Part shown: positions 5,870 through 6,820 of the stretch, in pieces
Numbering within the stretch: position 1 is the stretch's first letter
How the letters are laid out: each line of letters opens with the position of its first letter
Assembly (NCBI GenBank): GCA_021808185.1
Contig: JAKBCB010000197.1
Location: 1 to 6,820, forward strand
DNA length: 6,820 nt
DNA from: Pseudomonadota bacterium
GTDB taxonomy: Bacteria > Pseudomonadota > Alphaproteobacteria > Acetobacterales > Acetobacteraceae
Direction: 5' to 3'
The notes under the pieces: model-generated
The model's input: only the letters and a program-made list of their open reading frames with translations
Database searches by the model: none
Told to the model about the DNA's origin: nothing
Made by a program: the position numbers and the translations under genes

Positions 5870-6820
5870 GCCGCCGTTGCTGGTGATGACCCATGTGGCG
5901 CGCCGCTTCGGCCGCGTGCCCGCCGTGGCCGATGCGTCGCTGGCGCTGCTGCGCGGTACCACGCTCGGCGTGGTGGGCGAGAGCGGCAGCGGCAAATCCA
6001 CGCTGGGGCGGCTCGCGGCGGGGCTGCTGCGCCCGGATGCGGGGGAGATCCTGTACGACGGTGCCGCGATGCACCCGGGGCGCGGGCCGCTCGGCGGGCT
6101 GTTTGCCAAGTCGTCGCCGCATCGCCGCGCGGCGATGGTGTTCCAGGACCCGCGCGGCTCGCTCGACCCGCGCTGGAGCATCGGCCGCAGCATTGCCGAG
6201 CCGATCAAGGCGTACCGGCTGCGCACCGGAAAGGTCGGCATCCGCGATCGCGCGATCCAGATGATGGCCGCGGTCGGCCTGCCCGAGCAGGTGATCGACC
6301 GGCGGCCGCACGAACTCAGCCTGGGACAGGCGCAGCGCGCGGCGGTGGCGCGGGCGCTGGCGGGCGAGCCGGAATTCCTGGTCTGCGACGAGCCGACCAG
6401 CGCGCTCGATATCTCGGTGCAGGCGCAGGTGCTGAACGCGCTGCGCGAGGCGCAGGAGCGCACGGGGCTGGCCATGCTGTTCATCAGCCACGACATCGGC
6501 GTGGTCCGGCACATGGCCGATCTGGTGGCGGTGATGCTGTGCGGCCGGGTGGTGGAATTCGGCCTCGCGGATGAGATGTTCGCGCGGCCCCGGCACCCCT
6601 ACACGCGGCTGCTGATCGAGACGGCGCCGGCGCTGGCCGCCATGCGCCCGGCCGCCAGGAACGTCCCGGCGCCGGAGCCGCCCGCCCCCGCCGCGCCGGC
6701 CGGCCTGTGCGCGTTCCAGCCGCGCTGCAAGCTGGCCCTGCCGCGCTGTGGCAGCGAGCCGCCGCCGCTGGGCGATGTGGACGGCGTGGCGGTGGCCTGC
6801 CACGCAGCCATCGCCGCCGG
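5862..6820 (+). CDS. Dpp/Opp-family ABC transporter ATP-binding protein (DppF-like), 3' end outside the window
   Basis: This is the second nucleotide-binding subunit; 319 codons are visible with no stop before the window edge. The family is normally about 320-340 residues, so it is nearly complete. Walker A is GESGSGKST (39-47), the Q-loop is Q95 in MVFQDPRGSLDPRWS, Walker B is FLVCDE (172-177), the D-loop is SALD (180-183) and the switch histidine is H210. The ABC signature reads LSLGQAQRA (152-160) instead of the common LSGGQ-QR, replacing the first glycine with leucine. The C-terminal extension contains HPYTRLLIE (245-253), an alanine/proline-rich linker (about 264-280) and cysteines C283, C289, C296 and C313 (C-x5-C-x6-C-x16-C), again resembling an iron-sulfur site. 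The ATG at 5862 overlaps the previous stop by eight bases; an in-frame ATG at 5886 is the alternative. No strong ribosome binding site is seen, so coupling is likely. Confidence 0.92.
   Translation, partial: MVEPPLLVMTHVARRFGRVPAVADASLALLRGTTLGVVGESGSGKSTLGRLAAGLLRPDAGEILYDGAAMHPGRGPLGGLFAKSSPHRRAAMVFQDPRGSLDPRWSIGRSIAEPIKAYRLRTGKVGIRDRAIQMMAAVGLPEQVIDRRPHELSLGQAQRAAVARALAGEPEFLVCDEPTSALDISVQAQVLNALREAQERTGLAMLFISHDIGVVRHMADLVAVMLCGRVVEFGLADEMFARPRHPYTRLLIETAPALAAMRPAARNVPAPEPPAPAAPAGLCAFQPRCKLALPRCGSEPPPLGDVDGVAVACHAAIAA

Noticed and set aside
4790..6803. Very long minus-strand open frames (about 570-580 codons) opposite the two ATPase genes
   Set aside because: They are antisense to clear ABC ATPases, are rich in Arg, Ala, Pro and Gly, and show no recognisable domains. 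Long stop-free antisense frames are expected at this GC content.
1..6820. Mobile element, CRISPR, phage defence or toxin-antitoxin content
   Set aside because: No transposase, integrase, terminal repeats, regularly spaced repeats or small paired genes are seen. Apart from the AT-rich first 40 bases, composition is uniform.

Overview
The window is GC-rich (about 70% by eye) with tightly packed genes and 4-base stop/start overlaps. Its proteins look like those of a high-GC proteobacterium. An alphaproteobacterium of the Acetobacteraceae/Rhodospirillales type is my best guess, inferred from overall protein character only, because no rRNA or other phylogenetic marker is present.

Layout. Positions 1-146 are non-coding. 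They hold an AT-rich left edge with a candidate minus-strand promoter, a short hairpin, and a perfect 15-bp inverted repeat that probably terminates the operon to its right. Positions 147-1814 (minus strand) are a two-gene operon, hyi then glxR. It encodes hydroxypyruvate isomerase and tartronate semialdehyde (2-hydroxy-3-oxopropionate) reductase, which together carry hydroxypyruvate through tartronate semialdehyde to D-glycerate. Positions 1815-1972 are a short divergent intergenic region with a weak promoter candidate and repeated GGTTGGC words. Positions 1973-6820 (plus strand) form one operon in which every gene overlaps the next: an AI-2E/PerM-family membrane protein, two Dpp/Opp-type ABC permeases (DppB-like, DppC-like) and two ABC ATPases (DppD-like, DppF-like). 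The last ATPase gene runs off the right edge, probably close to its stop.

How the genes work together. The hyi-glxR pair is a glyoxylate/hydroxypyruvate-to-glycerate module, but neither glyoxylate carboligase (gcl) nor glycerate kinase is in the window. The plus-strand operon encodes the membrane and ATPase parts of a peptide/nickel/opine-class importer. The substrate-binding protein is not in the window, so the substrate cannot be named. The unusual points are the AI-2E-family gene coupled by a 4-base overlap to the importer genes, the altered signature motif (LSLGQ) in the second ATPase, and C-terminal four-cysteine motifs of the iron-sulfur type in both ATPases.

I see no tRNA, rRNA, insertion sequence, CRISPR array or phage gene. 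The window looks like ordinary metabolic and transport chromosome with a few features worth checking, and I found no convincing new system.
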